DNA from: DUPU01 sp050952465
GTDB lineage: Bacteria > Bacillota > Dehalobacteriia > Dehalobacteriales > Dehalobacteriaceae
Length of the DNA: 64,000 nt
Reading direction: 5' to 3'
NCBI GenBank assembly: GCA_050952465.1
Contig: JBMNKZ010000014.1
Span: 124,001-188,000 of the forward strand
A program made the position numbers and the translations under genes. Shown here piece after piece: positions 50,925 to 60,503 of the stretch; positions within the stretch are counted from its first letter, which is position 1, and every line of letters begins with the position of its first letter. The notes under the pieces are model-generated. The model ran no database searches and was not told where the DNA came from. It saw only the letters and a list, made by a program, of their open reading frames with translations.

Positions 50925-53900
50925 CTAAAAAAGGGATAATTGGTTGGTTTGAGGTAAATGATCCAGGCAGCCATGGGCGGCTAGGATATCAATAACAGGT
51001 TTACTGGCTTTTCCTCTTAGTCTAATATCATCCCATGTGACAAAAGGCTTTTCGCTTCTTGCTTCAACTATATTATGGGCCGCTGTGATCCCCAATCCCT
51101 GCAGGCTGGCAAGAGGGGGAAGTATTCCTTCCTTGGTTATTTGAAACCGGTCTGCGGCGGAGTTCTCAATATCCACCGGCAGGAGCTTTATCCCCCGTTG
51201 GAACATTTCCAGAGCAACCTCTAAGATGGTAATCATGTTCTTCTCTTTGGTACTAGCCTCATTACCTTTTGCCTCAAACTCCTCTATGGTGCGCCATACT
51301 GTTTTCAGTCCTTTCACCACTAAATCAGCATCAAATTCGTCTGCCCGTACAGTGAAAAAGGAAGCATAAAAAGCCTCCGGATAATTGACCTTAAACCAGG
51401 CAATGCGAAAGGCCATGGTCACATAAGCGGTAGCATGAGCCTTAGGAAACATGTATTTAATCTTTTTACAGGAGTTAATGTACCAATCGGGCACATTGTT
51501 AGCCCGCATAGTTTCTTCGTATTCCGGCTTAACCCCTTTCCCTTTTCGCACATCTTCCATGATTTTGAAGGCAATCTGGGGATCTAGCCCTTTATAAATC
51601 AAGTAAACCATAATATCATCCCGGCAAGAAATGGTTTCCGACATTTTACAGATATTGTTACATATCAATTCCTGGGCATTTCCCAGCCACACATCGGTAC
51701 CGTGGGAGAATCCGCTGATCCTGACTAAATCGGAAAAAGAGGTTGGTTTGGTATCCTCCAGCATCTGGCGCACAAATTTGGTACCGAACTCAGGAATACC
51801 GTAGGTACCCACATTGGACCGGATATCCTCAGGTTTTACGTTAAGAGCCTCGACCCCGGAAAAAAGAGAAAGAGTCTCCTTGTCATCCAGCTTGATTTTT
51901 TTCGCGTCTTCTCCGGTCAGATCCTCTAGCATTTTGATCACTGTAGGATCATCATGCCCCAGAATATCCAGCTTCACCAGCCGGTCACTGATGGAATGAT
52001 AATCAAAATGAGTGGTTATTACATCTGATTTTATATCATCTGCCGGGTGCTGAATGGGGGAAAATTTATGAATATCTAAATTTTTTGGTACCACCATTAA
52101 TCCCCCAGGATGCTGCCCGGTGGTCCTTTTGACGCCGGAACAACCAGAGACTAAGCGATTTATTTCAGCATCCCGTGCACAGATTTTTCGTTCATCCAAA
52201 TAGTTTTTTACAAAGCCATAAGCAGTACGTTCCGCAATCGTAGAAATAGTTCCTGCCCGAAAAACATGATTCTTACCGAAAAGCTCCTCCACATATTTAT
52301 GAGCTCGAGGTTGATATTCCCCGGAGAAATTTAAATCAATATCAGGAGTTTTATCGCCCTTAAAACCTAAAAAAGTTTCAAAAGGAATATCATGCCCGTC
52401 CTTAAAAAGCGGTGCTCCACACTTAGGACAGTCTTTATCAGGAAGATCCGGCCCGCTACCAATGGAACCATCTGTGACAAATTCGCTGAAATGGCATTTA
52501 GGACATCGGTAATGGGGAGGCAAAGGATTAACCTCTGTAATCCCCATCATCGTTGCCACCAAGGATGAGCCTACCGAACCCCGGGATCCCACTAGATAAC
52601 CATCATCGTTTGATTTCTTCACCAACTTGTGGGCAATAAGATAGAGCACGGAAAAACCGTTTGTAATAATGGAGTTTAACTCCTTATCAATTCTGGCCTG
52701 AACAATGTCTGGAAGAGTCTCACCATATAAAGCTCTAGCCGTTCCATATGTCATTTGCTCGACCTGTTCCTCGGCACCTTCAATTTCCGGCGGATAAAGC
52801 TCATTGGGAATGGGCAGCACTTCCTCAATTTGATCCGCGATCCAATTGGGGTTTTCTATCACTACCTTCCGGGCTTCTTCGGCCGTAAGATAGGGGAATT
52901 CCTGAAGCATCTCCTCAGTTGTCCGAAAATATAGAGGGGCCTGGGGCTCATCTTCAAATCCTTTCCCTGCCATAAGAATTTTTCGGTAAATGGAATCATT
53001 ACTATCGATAAAGTGCACATCACCTGTGGCTGCTACCGGTATTTTAAGTCTTTCTCCCAGCTTGATAATGCGTTTATTAATCTCAATTAATTCCTGACGG
53101 TCCTTTACCTCATCATTTCTTATCATGAACTCATTATTTCCTAGAGGCTGTATCTCCAAAAAATCATAAAATCCAGCGATTTCCGCTAGTTTTTCCTCAG
53201 GTGCTTTTTCTAAAACTGCTCGGTACAATTCCCCGGCTTCACAGGCAGTACCTAAAATTAATCCCTCCCGATGCTTTTTTAAAATACTTTTTAGAATTTT
53301 GGGGGTACGATGGAAATATTCCAAGTGAGAAAGGGAAATTAATTTATATAAATTTAATAATCCTTCCTGGTTCTTAACTAAAATCACGATGTGATAGGAT
53401 TTTTGCTTTTGCCAGGGAGTATCAATATTTTCGTCATTAATCAGATAACCTTCTACACCATAAATAATTTTTATTTTATGCTTCTCTCCCGCTGCATAAG
53501 CCTCGGGAAAAGCCTGTACTACTCCATGATCCGTAATAGCCACGGCTTTATGTCCAAATTTAGCCGCCAGGGCAATTACTTTACTTGTATCTGCAACAGA
53601 ATCCATAGAACTCATCTTAGTATGCAAGTGAAGTTCCACTCGTTTTTCCGGGGCAGTATCAACTCGTTCCGGAGCTTTTGCCTGGTTGATATCATAAGCC
53701 ATTAAAGTTAATTCCTGAGAAAACTTGTCCGTTTGTACTGAGCCCCGGATCTTAACCCAGACCCCTTTCTTTAAATAATCCCATACCGTCTGGGGGGTTT
53801 TCTCATCAGTAAACAACTTAACAGTCAAGGAATTGGTTTGATCAGTAATATCAAAGATCACTAAAACCCGACCGGATTTTAATTCACGGGTTTCGAAGGA

Positions 53901-54602
53901 AAAGATCTGACCCGTTACCACCACATTTTTTTCTTCTTCAACCACTTGTTCTAGGGGTACAGGCTCACCTTTAATCGCCTTCCCTAAAATAATTTCGGAA
54001 GAAACCTTTGATGTTTGTTTTTTCGTTTCCTCAGGTACCGTTTCAAAAACGAAGCCGTTTAGTTGTTCTCGGTCAATTTCCTCACATTGAAGTTCTGCCT
54101 CCCGGATTAAATCTTCCTGCAGTTCCAAATCCACAGTTACGGAAATGCCATACTGATTTTGAATCAGACCTTCTAGGGTTCGGCATACCCCCTTTTGGTC
54201 ACAAACCTCCATGGCAAAACGATGAGGCAAGAGAAGAATCAATTGCTGATCCCCAGCCTTCCATTCCGACATGGTAACCCAGTTTTTAATACCAGTGATT
54301 TTCTCTCCCAAAGCCTGAATTAATTCTTCGCGAAAATGAATCACCAAATCATCCAAAGATATGGGTTTATTTTGCACTTGAATATCCAGGGAAACCCTTT
54401 TGACATCCGGTATATTTGACAAAATCAAATCACAAAAAAGACTGGTTTCCCTTTCCGTAATATTTTGAGGAAGTACCACCTGGAGAATGAGGCACCGGTT
54501 CTTCTTATCAATTTTAACTTTTGTAACCCGAATCTGCCCTAAAATAGCTTTGGTCTCCCTAGGGAGACCACTTTGGGCAATTAAACTGTCTAATTTAGGC
54601 AT
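50925..54602 (-). CDS. polC: DNA polymerase III alpha subunit PolC, lacking the exonuclease insertion
   Basis: 1225 residues, about 190-210 shorter than typical PolC. N-terminal domain and OB region (about 1-315), PHP domain starting VELHLHTKMSSMD near residue 320, zinc site CPKCHFSEF...CPKCGAPLF, catalytic core PDIDLNFSGEYQP, and C-terminal fingers/tau-binding region ending LSLF. In normal PolC the DEDDh 3'-5' exonuclease interrupts the PHP domain after GLEAN-like sequence. Here GVEGYLINDENIDTPWQKQK goes straight to YHIVILVKNQEGLLNLY, with no exonuclease motifs. Proofreading would have to come from a separate protein. The reading frame is continuous across the junction. Confidence 0.95.
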   Translation of the reverse strand: MPKLDSLIAQSGLPRETKAILGQIRVTKVKIDKKNRCLILQVVLPQNITERETSLFCDLILSNIPDVKRVSLDIQVQNKPISLDDLVIHFREELIQALGEKITGIKNWVTMSEWKAGDQQLILLLPHRFAMEVCDQKGVCRTLEGLIQNQYGISVTVDLELQEDLIREAELQCEEIDREQLNGFVFETVPEETKKQTSKVSSEIILGKAIKGEPVPLEQVVEEEKNVVVTGQIFSFETRELKSGRVLVIFDITDQTNSLTVKLFTDEKTPQTVWDYLKKGVWVKIRGSVQTDKFSQELTLMAYDINQAKAPERVDTAPEKRVELHLHTKMSSMDSVADTSKVIALAAKFGHKAVAITDHGVVQAFPEAYAAGEKHKIKIIYGVEGYLINDENIDTPWQKQKSYHIVILVKNQEGLLNLYKLISLSHLEYFHRTPKILKSILKKHREGLILGTACEAGELYRAVLEKAPEEKLAEIAGFYDFLEIQPLGNNEFMIRNDEVKDRQELIEINKRIIKLGERLKIPVAATGDVHFIDSNDSIYRKILMAGKGFEDEPQAPLYFRTTEEMLQEFPYLTAEEARKVVIENPNWIADQIEEVLPIPNELYPPEIEGAEEQVEQMTYGTARALYGETLPDIVQARIDKELNSIITNGFSVLYLIAHKLVKKSNDDGYLVGSRGSVGSSLVATMMGITEVNPLPPHYRCPKCHFSEFVTDGSIGSGPDLPDKDCPKCGAPLFKDGHDIPFETFLGFKGDKTPDIDLNFSGEYQPRAHKYVEELFGKNHVFRAGTISTIAERTAYGFVKNYLDERKICARDAEINRLVSGCSGVKRTTGQHPGGLMVVPKNLDIHKFSPIQHPADDIKSDVITTHFDYHSISDRLVKLDILGHDDPTVIKMLEDLTGEDAKKIKLDDKETLSLFSGVEALNVKPEDIRSNVGTYGIPEFGTKFVRQMLEDTKPTSFSDLVRISGFSHGTDVWLGNAQELICNNICKMSETISCRDDIMVYLIYKGLDPQIAFKIMEDVRKGKGVKPEYEETMRANNVPDWYINSCKKIKYMFPKAHATAYVTMAFRIAWFKVNYPEAFYASFFTVRADEFDADLVVKGLKTVWRTIEEFEAKGNEASTKEKNMITILEVALEMFQRGIKLLPVDIENSAADRFQITKEGILPPLASLQGLGITAAHNIVEARSEKPFVTWDDIRLRGKASKPVIDILAAHGCLDHLPQTNQLSLF

Positions 54603-54611
54603 ACTACACCT

Positions 54612-55256
54612 TTAATCTTTCTTTAAACTTATTCCAAGTGTTTTGGCAATTTCCCAATACATTTTCATCCTAGCGGCCAAACCTTTGGTCAAACCCATTT
54701 TTTCTTCCTTCATAATATGGGTCATGCCCACCAGTTCTACTTCTTTTGTTTTAATATGGTGATCATGGGCGTACTTGGTCAAGGCAACTTCCACGCCAAA
54801 TCCAGTATCTTCTATGTCTTGAATGGCTTTCATCAAACTTTTTCTAAGTGCCCTTTGTCCGGAAAGATAGGGAGCAACAACCTGGGCTAAATCTGTGGCC
54901 AGCCTGCCTTTTTCAAAGATACCAATGGACATTTCCACTTCCCCGCTAATCACAGGAAGAATTAGACTTCTTACATGCTGGGGGGTCAAACCAATCAGAT
55001 CTGCATCTAAAAAGAGAATAATATCATATTGAGCTTGCTCTACACCTTCCTTCATGGCACCGCCCTTACCCATGTTTTCCAACAGCTCTATCACTTGAGC
55101 ACCGGCATTTCTTGCTACTTTGGCAGTGTCATCTTCTGATCCGTCACTGACAACAATTATTTGCTTTATTTCTTCTATTTGATTTAATACAGTTACAATT
55201 CTTCCAATGGTACATTCTTCATTGTAAGCAGGAATGATCGCTGTTACAACTGACAT
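54612..55256 (-). CDS. Glycosyltransferase family 2 (polyprenyl-phosphate type)
   Basis: About 214 residues. GT-A fold with VVTAIIPAYNEECTIGRIV and the DxD-like LFLDADLIGL. ATG 55256 is preferred because GTGGAGG is 8 bp upstream; the frame extends 20 codons further. Lies between proS and polC. Confidence 0.85.
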   Translation of the reverse strand: MSVVTAIIPAYNEECTIGRIVTVLNQIEEIKQIIVVSDGSEDDTAKVARNAGAQVIELLENMGKGGAMKEGVEQAQYDIILFLDADLIGLTPQHVRSLILPVISGEVEMSIGIFEKGRLATDLAQVVAPYLSGQRALRKSLMKAIQDIEDTGFGVEVALTKYAHDHHIKTKEVELVGMTHIMKEEKMGLTKGLAARMKMYWEIAKTLGISLKKD

Positions 55257-55325
55257 CAAAAAAACCTCCACAAGAGCCGTGAGTATCAATGACATTGATG
55301 ACACCGGCAAATACAAGCATAATTA

Positions 55326-57029
55326 TCACTTACCTAGTTTTTCTTTCACAAATGGCACTACTTGGTTAATTTCCACCAAATGCACCACACCGGTAGCTCG
55401 AATTTTAACTTCCACTTTTCCTTCCGCCAAGGTTTTTGAGCCTAGAGTTATCCTGAGAGGATAACCAATTAAATCTGCATCCTTGAATTTAACCCCAGCC
55501 CGTTCCTTCCGATCGTCAAGTACCACTTCCACACCTTTAGCCAAAAGATCACGATAGATTTTTTCCGCTGTCTCCATCAGCTCCGGTTCACGCTCCGACA
55601 CCGGAACTACGACTGCATGATAAGGAGCAATGGCAACAGGCCAAATAATCCCATCGGCATCATGGTTTTGTTCAATGGCTGCCGACATCGTTCGGCCCAC
55701 TCCTATACCGTAACAACCCATAACCATTAATTGTTCTTTACCGTTTTCGTCCAGGTATTTTGCACCCATAGCCTCACTGTATTTTGTACCCAGTTTGAAA
55801 ATCTGTCCAACCTCAATGCCCCGGGCTGAAAGCAGCTTTTCTTGGCACTCCGGGCAAATTTCCCCTTCTTCCACCAAGCGGATATCAGCTATTTCCTCGA
55901 TGGGAAAATCTCGATCCGGATTTACATTAATTAAATGGTACTCTTTTTTATTGGCACCACATACGGCATTGGCCATAAATGGCACTTCCTGATCTACAAC
56001 CATACGGATATTTTTAACCCCTACCGGCCCGACATAACCGGCCGCAGAGCTTAAATGTTTTTGAATAGCTTCATCTGAAGCCATGGTGAGTTCTAGACAT
56101 CCCAGTCTGTTTTTTAACTTAATCTCATTAACTTTACGATCTCCCCGGATTAAAACCAAAACAAATTGTTCGTCCGCCTGATAACACAGAGTCTTAATGG
56201 TCTTTTTCGGAGTAACATTTAAAAATTGAGCCAGTTCATCAATAGTTTTACACCCGGGAGTATATACTTCTTTGATTTCCCCAGGAATTTCTGTACTAGG
56301 GGTTTTATCCAGGTAGGCCTGAGCAATCTCGGTGCTTGCTGCATAAGAGCAAGCACTGCAGTAAATAATTCCTGCTTCCCCGGAATCAGCCAACACCATA
56401 AATTCATGACTGGCATCCCCACCAATAGCTCCGTTATCTGCCACTACCGGACGAAAATTCAGGCCGCAGCGGGTAAAAATATTGGTATAAGCCTGATACA
56501 TCAGACGATAACTTTCGTTTAGTCCCTCCATGTCCCGGTCAAAGGAATACATATCCTTCATGATAAATTCCCGTCCCCGCATGAGGCCAAAACGGGGCCG
56601 GCGCTCGTCCCGGTATTTGTTCTGAATCTGGTAAAGCCTTAAGGGCAATTGTTTGTAGGACTTAATATCTCCTGCTACCAATTGGGTAATTACTTCTTCA
56701 TGGGTGGGTCCTAGGCAAAATTCCCTACTATGACGATCCTTCAGGCGCCATAACTCATCACCGTACACCTGCCACCTTCCGGACTGTTGCCATAATTCTG
56801 CAGGTTGAACAATAGGAAGCATTAATTCTTGACATCCAGCCTTGTCCATTTCTTCACGGATTATATCCATAATCTTTTTCATAGAACGCCAGGCCAGAGG
56901 CATATATGTATAAACTCCGGATGCCAGTTTTCTAAGCATCCCTGATCTCATTAACAGCTGATGGCTGACAATTTCCGCCTCGGCTGGTGTCTCTCGCAAG
57001 GTCGGGGCAAACATTTGTGAAGCTTTCAT
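55326..57029 (-). CDS. proS: Prolyl-tRNA synthetase (bacterial type)
   Basis: 567 residues, class II. Motif 2 region RDERRPRFGLMRGREFIMKD, an editing insertion (about 225-400), motif 3 GIGVGRTMSAAIEQ and an anticodon-binding C-terminal domain. It charges tRNA-Pro and edits mischarged Ala-tRNA-Pro. It is in the run rseP-ispG-proS. No T-box leader is present upstream; the gap to ispG is 11 bp. Confidence 0.97.
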   Translation of the reverse strand: MKASQMFAPTLRETPAEAEIVSHQLLMRSGMLRKLASGVYTYMPLAWRSMKKIMDIIREEMDKAGCQELMLPIVQPAELWQQSGRWQVYGDELWRLKDRHSREFCLGPTHEEVITQLVAGDIKSYKQLPLRLYQIQNKYRDERRPRFGLMRGREFIMKDMYSFDRDMEGLNESYRLMYQAYTNIFTRCGLNFRPVVADNGAIGGDASHEFMVLADSGEAGIIYCSACSYAASTEIAQAYLDKTPSTEIPGEIKEVYTPGCKTIDELAQFLNVTPKKTIKTLCYQADEQFVLVLIRGDRKVNEIKLKNRLGCLELTMASDEAIQKHLSSAAGYVGPVGVKNIRMVVDQEVPFMANAVCGANKKEYHLINVNPDRDFPIEEIADIRLVEEGEICPECQEKLLSARGIEVGQIFKLGTKYSEAMGAKYLDENGKEQLMVMGCYGIGVGRTMSAAIEQNHDADGIIWPVAIAPYHAVVVPVSEREPELMETAEKIYRDLLAKGVEVVLDDRKERAGVKFKDADLIGYPLRITLGSKTLAEGKVEVKIRATGVVHLVEINQVVPFVKEKLGK

Positions 57030-57040
57030 ATTTTTTCCTC

Positions 57041-58126
57041 CTAGTTGGTTAGTTCTTTAGTTAGTATAACGCTTTTTTTTACTTCTTCGACCAATGCATC
57101 TACCAGTTGGTCTTCTGGGAGTTTCTGAATGATCTCACCTTTTTTAAACAATAACCCGGTGCCGCTCCCTCCTGCAATGCCAAAGTCTGCTTCCCGGGCT
57201 TCCCCAGGGCCGTTAACCGCACAGCCCATGACAGCTACAGTAATTGGTCGGGATATATCTAGCCCGGAAAGTCGTTTTTCCACCTGTTCTGCAATGGAGA
57301 TTAAGTTTATCCTAGTTCGGCCGCAGGTAGGGCAGGAAATAAATTCAATGCCATTCTTTCTAAGACCCAGTGCACGGAGAATTTCTTTGGCCACAATTAC
57401 TTCTTCCACCGGATCACCTGTAAGGGATACTCGAATAGTATCTCCAATACCCTCAGCCAAGAGTGCCCCAATCCCTACGGCAGATTTAATACTGCCTCTT
57501 TTAGGAGTACCCGCCTCTGTAACCCCTAAGTGAAAGGGATAATCGGTTTTTTTTGAAAGCATCCGATATGCCTCTAACATTAGCGGAACAGAAGAAGACT
57601 TCAGGGATATTTTAATATTATTATAATTTAACTTTTCCAACATGCCAATATGCCCCAGGGCACTTTCCACCAATGCTTCCCCCGAAGGGTGTCCATATTT
57701 TTCTAAGAGTGACTTTTCCAAAGAGCCGGCGTTCACTCCGATGCGAATGGGGATGCCCTGTTCTTTAGCAGCCTCAGCTATTTCTTTCACCCGTGACTCT
57801 CCCCCGATGTTACCGGGGTTGAGCCTTAACCCATGAACACCGGCTTTAATCGCCCCTAAGGCTAACCGGTAGTCAAAATGTATATCGGCAACGAGGGGAA
57901 TGCCAATCTTAGACAAAATCACCGGAAGAGCAGCCACTGCTTCCTGATGGGGAACGGCTACTCGGACAATGTCGCATCCTACCTCCTCCAGCCTTTTAAT
58001 CTGTTCTATAGTAGCATCCGCATCAGCGGTATCGGTATTAGTCATAGACTGAATAGAAATCGGGGCATCTCCCCCAATGAGAACAGAACCAAGTTTAATT
58101 TGTCTTGTTTTTCTGCGCTTAATCAT
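57041..58126 (-). CDS. ispG: 4-hydroxy-3-methylbut-2-enyl-diphosphate synthase (IspG)
   Basis: About 361 residues from ATG 58126 (AGAGGT upstream; the frame extends six codons further). TIM barrel plus [4Fe-4S] domain with ligands CPTCGRTRINL and GCAVNGPGE. It performs the penultimate step of the MEP isoprenoid pathway, using reduced ferredoxin or flavodoxin. The Dxr gene of the same pathway is three genes upstream. Confidence 0.97.
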   Translation of the reverse strand: MIKRRKTRQIKLGSVLIGGDAPISIQSMTNTDTADADATIEQIKRLEEVGCDIVRVAVPHQEAVAALPVILSKIGIPLVADIHFDYRLALGAIKAGVHGLRLNPGNIGGESRVKEIAEAAKEQGIPIRIGVNAGSLEKSLLEKYGHPSGEALVESALGHIGMLEKLNYNNIKISLKSSSVPLMLEAYRMLSKKTDYPFHLGVTEAGTPKRGSIKSAVGIGALLAEGIGDTIRVSLTGDPVEEVIVAKEILRALGLRKNGIEFISCPTCGRTRINLISIAEQVEKRLSGLDISRPITVAVMGCAVNGPGEAREADFGIAGGSGTGLLFKKGEIIQKLPEDQLVDALVEEVKKSVILTKELTN

Positions 58127-58231
58127 ATGCTTACCTCTTTTCACATTTCAAGAAACGATTCACCTGTGTATCGGGGACCGTTCCTTGGGCTTGGGGCATC
58201 GTAATATTTTGGGGCTAAAACAAATACGTAC

Positions 58232-58252
58232 GGGTTGCATATTATGCAACCC
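58232..58252. repeat. REP-like palindrome, copy 3
   Basis: GGGTTGCATA-T-TATGCAACCC followed by CCTAC, in the rseP-ispG gap. Same sequence as copy 1 apart from the outermost pair. Confidence 0.7.
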
Positions 58253-58271
58253 CTACCAGTAAACTATCCGT

Positions 58272-58339
58272 GTCAGCGTAGCTGACGGAGGGAATAACTC
58301 CCTTTGTCACTGCGTGACATCCCCCTCGTGGAAGGGGAT
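58272..58339. repeat. Cluster of four small palindromes
   Basis: GTCAGC-GTA-GCTGAC, AGGGA-ATAAC-TCCCT, GTCAC-TGC-GTGAC and ATCCCC-CTCGTGGAA-GGGGAT follow each other within 68 bp. They fill the gap just downstream of the rseP stop, and look like a mosaic of repetitive extragenic hairpins. Confidence 0.5.
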
Positions 58340-58341
58340 CT

Positions 58342-59352
58342 TTAACTAAACACCCGCAATATATCCTGATAGGTGATGATCACCATTAGAGCCATTAAAA
58401 GCACAAAACCCACCAAATGAATAAAATTTTCTTTGGCCGGATCGATGGGGCGACCTCTAAGTCCTTCAAAGGCTAAAAAAACTAAACGACTCCCGTCTAA
58501 GGCCGGAATGGGAAATAAATTAATCAATCCCAAGTTAATACTTAAGATTCCTGCAAAGGTCATTAAACTGCCTATACCGAACCGAGAAACTTCTCCCACC
58601 ATAGAGACTACTCCTACAGGACCTGCCACTTCCGGTTCGATAGCCCCGGTTATCATTTGGAGTAGTGAGACTATGATCAATTTTGTAAATTCATAAGCCT
58701 GTTCCAGACCTAAAACCGTAGCGGATAACAAGCCCTTTCTTTCCCATGATTGCATAATTCCAATCATGCCAAAACCGCTGTCTGGATCCTTCCTCGGTAC
58801 TACCTGTATTCTTTGAACTTTATCATCCCGATGAACCGTGAGGGTTATTTTTTCTTCTGGGCTTTCGTGAATGATGGTAACTAATTCCCGCCAAGTTTCA
58901 ACTTTTTGTTCATTAATAGCTACGATGCGATCTCCCGGCTGTAAACCCGCCTGAACAGCTGGGTGTCCCTCTATGACTTGACCGATTACATTATCATTAG
59001 AAGGAATACCCACTACCATAAAAGCAAGAATAAATAAGAGCAGGGCAGTAATAAAATTCATTAAAGGCCCGGCAAAAATAATCGCCATTCGCTGGCCAAC
59101 AGTCTTTCTATTAAAGCCGCGAGGGTCTTCCTGATCTTGATCCTCCATTCCTGCCATGCGCACAAACCCCCCTAGAGGCAGGAGTCTTAGTGAATAGATG
59201 GTCTCACCCTTTTTCTTGTCAAAAACCTTTGGTCCCATACCTAAACTAAATTCTTCTACTTTTACATCATTTCTTTTAGCGGTGATAAAATGGCCAAACT
59301 CATGTACCAGAATCAGTAAGCCAAAGATTATTATCGACCAGAAGATTGACAT
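58342..59352 (-). CDS. rseP: Site-2 zinc metalloprotease RseP
   Basis: 336 residues. HEFGHF active site in the first membrane segment (about residues 18-23), a PDZ domain (about 110-190: GQVIEGHPAVQAGLQPGDRI), and the C-terminal NLFPIPALDGSRL motif. It performs intramembrane cleavage of anti-sigma factors or signal-peptide remnants. It is contiguous with dxr. Confidence 0.95.
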   Translation of the reverse strand: MSIFWSIIIFGLLILVHEFGHFITAKRNDVKVEEFSLGMGPKVFDKKKGETIYSLRLLPLGGFVRMAGMEDQDQEDPRGFNRKTVGQRMAIIFAGPLMNFITALLLFILAFMVVGIPSNDNVIGQVIEGHPAVQAGLQPGDRIVAINEQKVETWRELVTIIHESPEEKITLTVHRDDKVQRIQVVPRKDPDSGFGMIGIMQSWERKGLLSATVLGLEQAYEFTKLIIVSLLQMITGAIEPEVAGPVGVVSMVGEVSRFGIGSLMTFAGILSINLGLINLFPIPALDGSRLVFLAFEGLRGRPIDPAKENFIHLVGFVLLMALMVIITYQDILRVFS

Positions 59353-60492
59353 TTAAATAACCTCCCGAATCATATTTCTTGCCCACCTGTCACTTTCTAA
59401 AATATCCTCAAGGGAAGGCTTTTCCTTATTTTGATGTTTACTAAGTACCTGATCAATAAATAAAGGTATATCCATGAAACCGATTCTCTCCCGGAGAAAC
59501 AAATCAACCAAGACTTCGTTGGCGGCATTCATAACGGTAGGGTAAGTTCCCCCTGCTCGCCCTGCCTCAAAAGCTATTTTCAAACAAGGGAATCGTTCAA
59601 AGTCCGGTGTCTCAAAGGTAATTTGAGCTAATTTAGCAAAATCTATCCGAGTTAAATTGTTTTTCCGACGATTGGGATAGGTAAGAGCATATTGAATAGG
59701 AATACGCATATCCGTTTTACCTAAATGTCCCAAAACAGAGCCATCCTGATACTGTACCATGGAATGAATAATACTTTGGGGGTGCACTACGACATTAATA
59801 TCATCATATGACACATTAAAAAGCCACCTGGCCTCGATAACCTCCAATCCTTTATTCATCATAGTAGCGGAATCAATAGTAATCTTCTTGCCCATCTGCC
59901 AGGTAGGATGTTTTAAGGCCATGGCCGGTGTAATCCTTACCATCTCCTCCCGATCCATACATCGAAAAGGCCCTCCGGAAGCGGTGAGTAGGATTTTTTC
60001 TATTTCCTGACCCTCCTCCAAACATTGAAAGACAGCAGAATGCTCACTATCCACAGGCAAAATCTTTACCCCGTGTTTTCGGGCTAAACTCATGACAATT
60101 GAGCCCCCGGCAACCAGGGTTTCCTTGTTTGCTAGAGCAATGTCTTTCCCCGCCTCAATGGCTTTAAGGGTCGGTAAAAGGCCGATCACCCCGGAAACAG
60201 CAGTGAGCACGATATCAGCTGCCTCCAAGGTTGCGGCCCTAATTAAGCCTTCCATCCCAGTTAATATTTCACCTTTAAAAAAAGGAACCTTCTCTTTTAG
60301 TTCGTCTAAAAAAGTTTCATCATAAATTACTACTACTTCAGGCCGGTATTTTTCCACCTGCCGAGCTAATAAATCAATACTACTATGGGCAGCTAAGGCT
60401 ACCAATTGAAAATCCTCCGGAAACCAATCCACTACTTCCGCGGTCTGTCGGCCGATGGAACCTGTGGCCCCAAGTAAAGAAATACGTTTCAT
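59353..60492 (-). CDS. dxr: 1-deoxy-D-xylulose 5-phosphate reductoisomerase (Dxr)
   Basis: 379 residues: NADPH motif GATGSIGRQT at the N-terminus, metal/substrate site VDSEHSAVFQCL, and ALKHPTWQMGKKITIDSATMMNKGLE. Commits DXP to the MEP pathway. It abuts rseP. Confidence 0.97.
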   Translation of the reverse strand: MKRISLLGATGSIGRQTAEVVDWFPEDFQLVALAAHSSIDLLARQVEKYRPEVVVIYDETFLDELKEKVPFFKGEILTGMEGLIRAATLEAADIVLTAVSGVIGLLPTLKAIEAGKDIALANKETLVAGGSIVMSLARKHGVKILPVDSEHSAVFQCLEEGQEIEKILLTASGGPFRCMDREEMVRITPAMALKHPTWQMGKKITIDSATMMNKGLEVIEARWLFNVSYDDINVVVHPQSIIHSMVQYQDGSVLGHLGKTDMRIPIQYALTYPNRRKNNLTRIDFAKLAQITFETPDFERFPCLKIAFEAGRAGGTYPTVMNAANEVLVDLFLRERIGFMDIPLFIDQVLSKHQNKEKPSLEDILESDRWARNMIREVI

Positions 60493-60503
60493 ACTACCTC
60501 CGG

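Noticed and set aside
58145..58341. CRISPR-like array in the rseP-ispG gap
   Set aside because: The palindromes differ from one another and there are no regularly spaced direct repeats.
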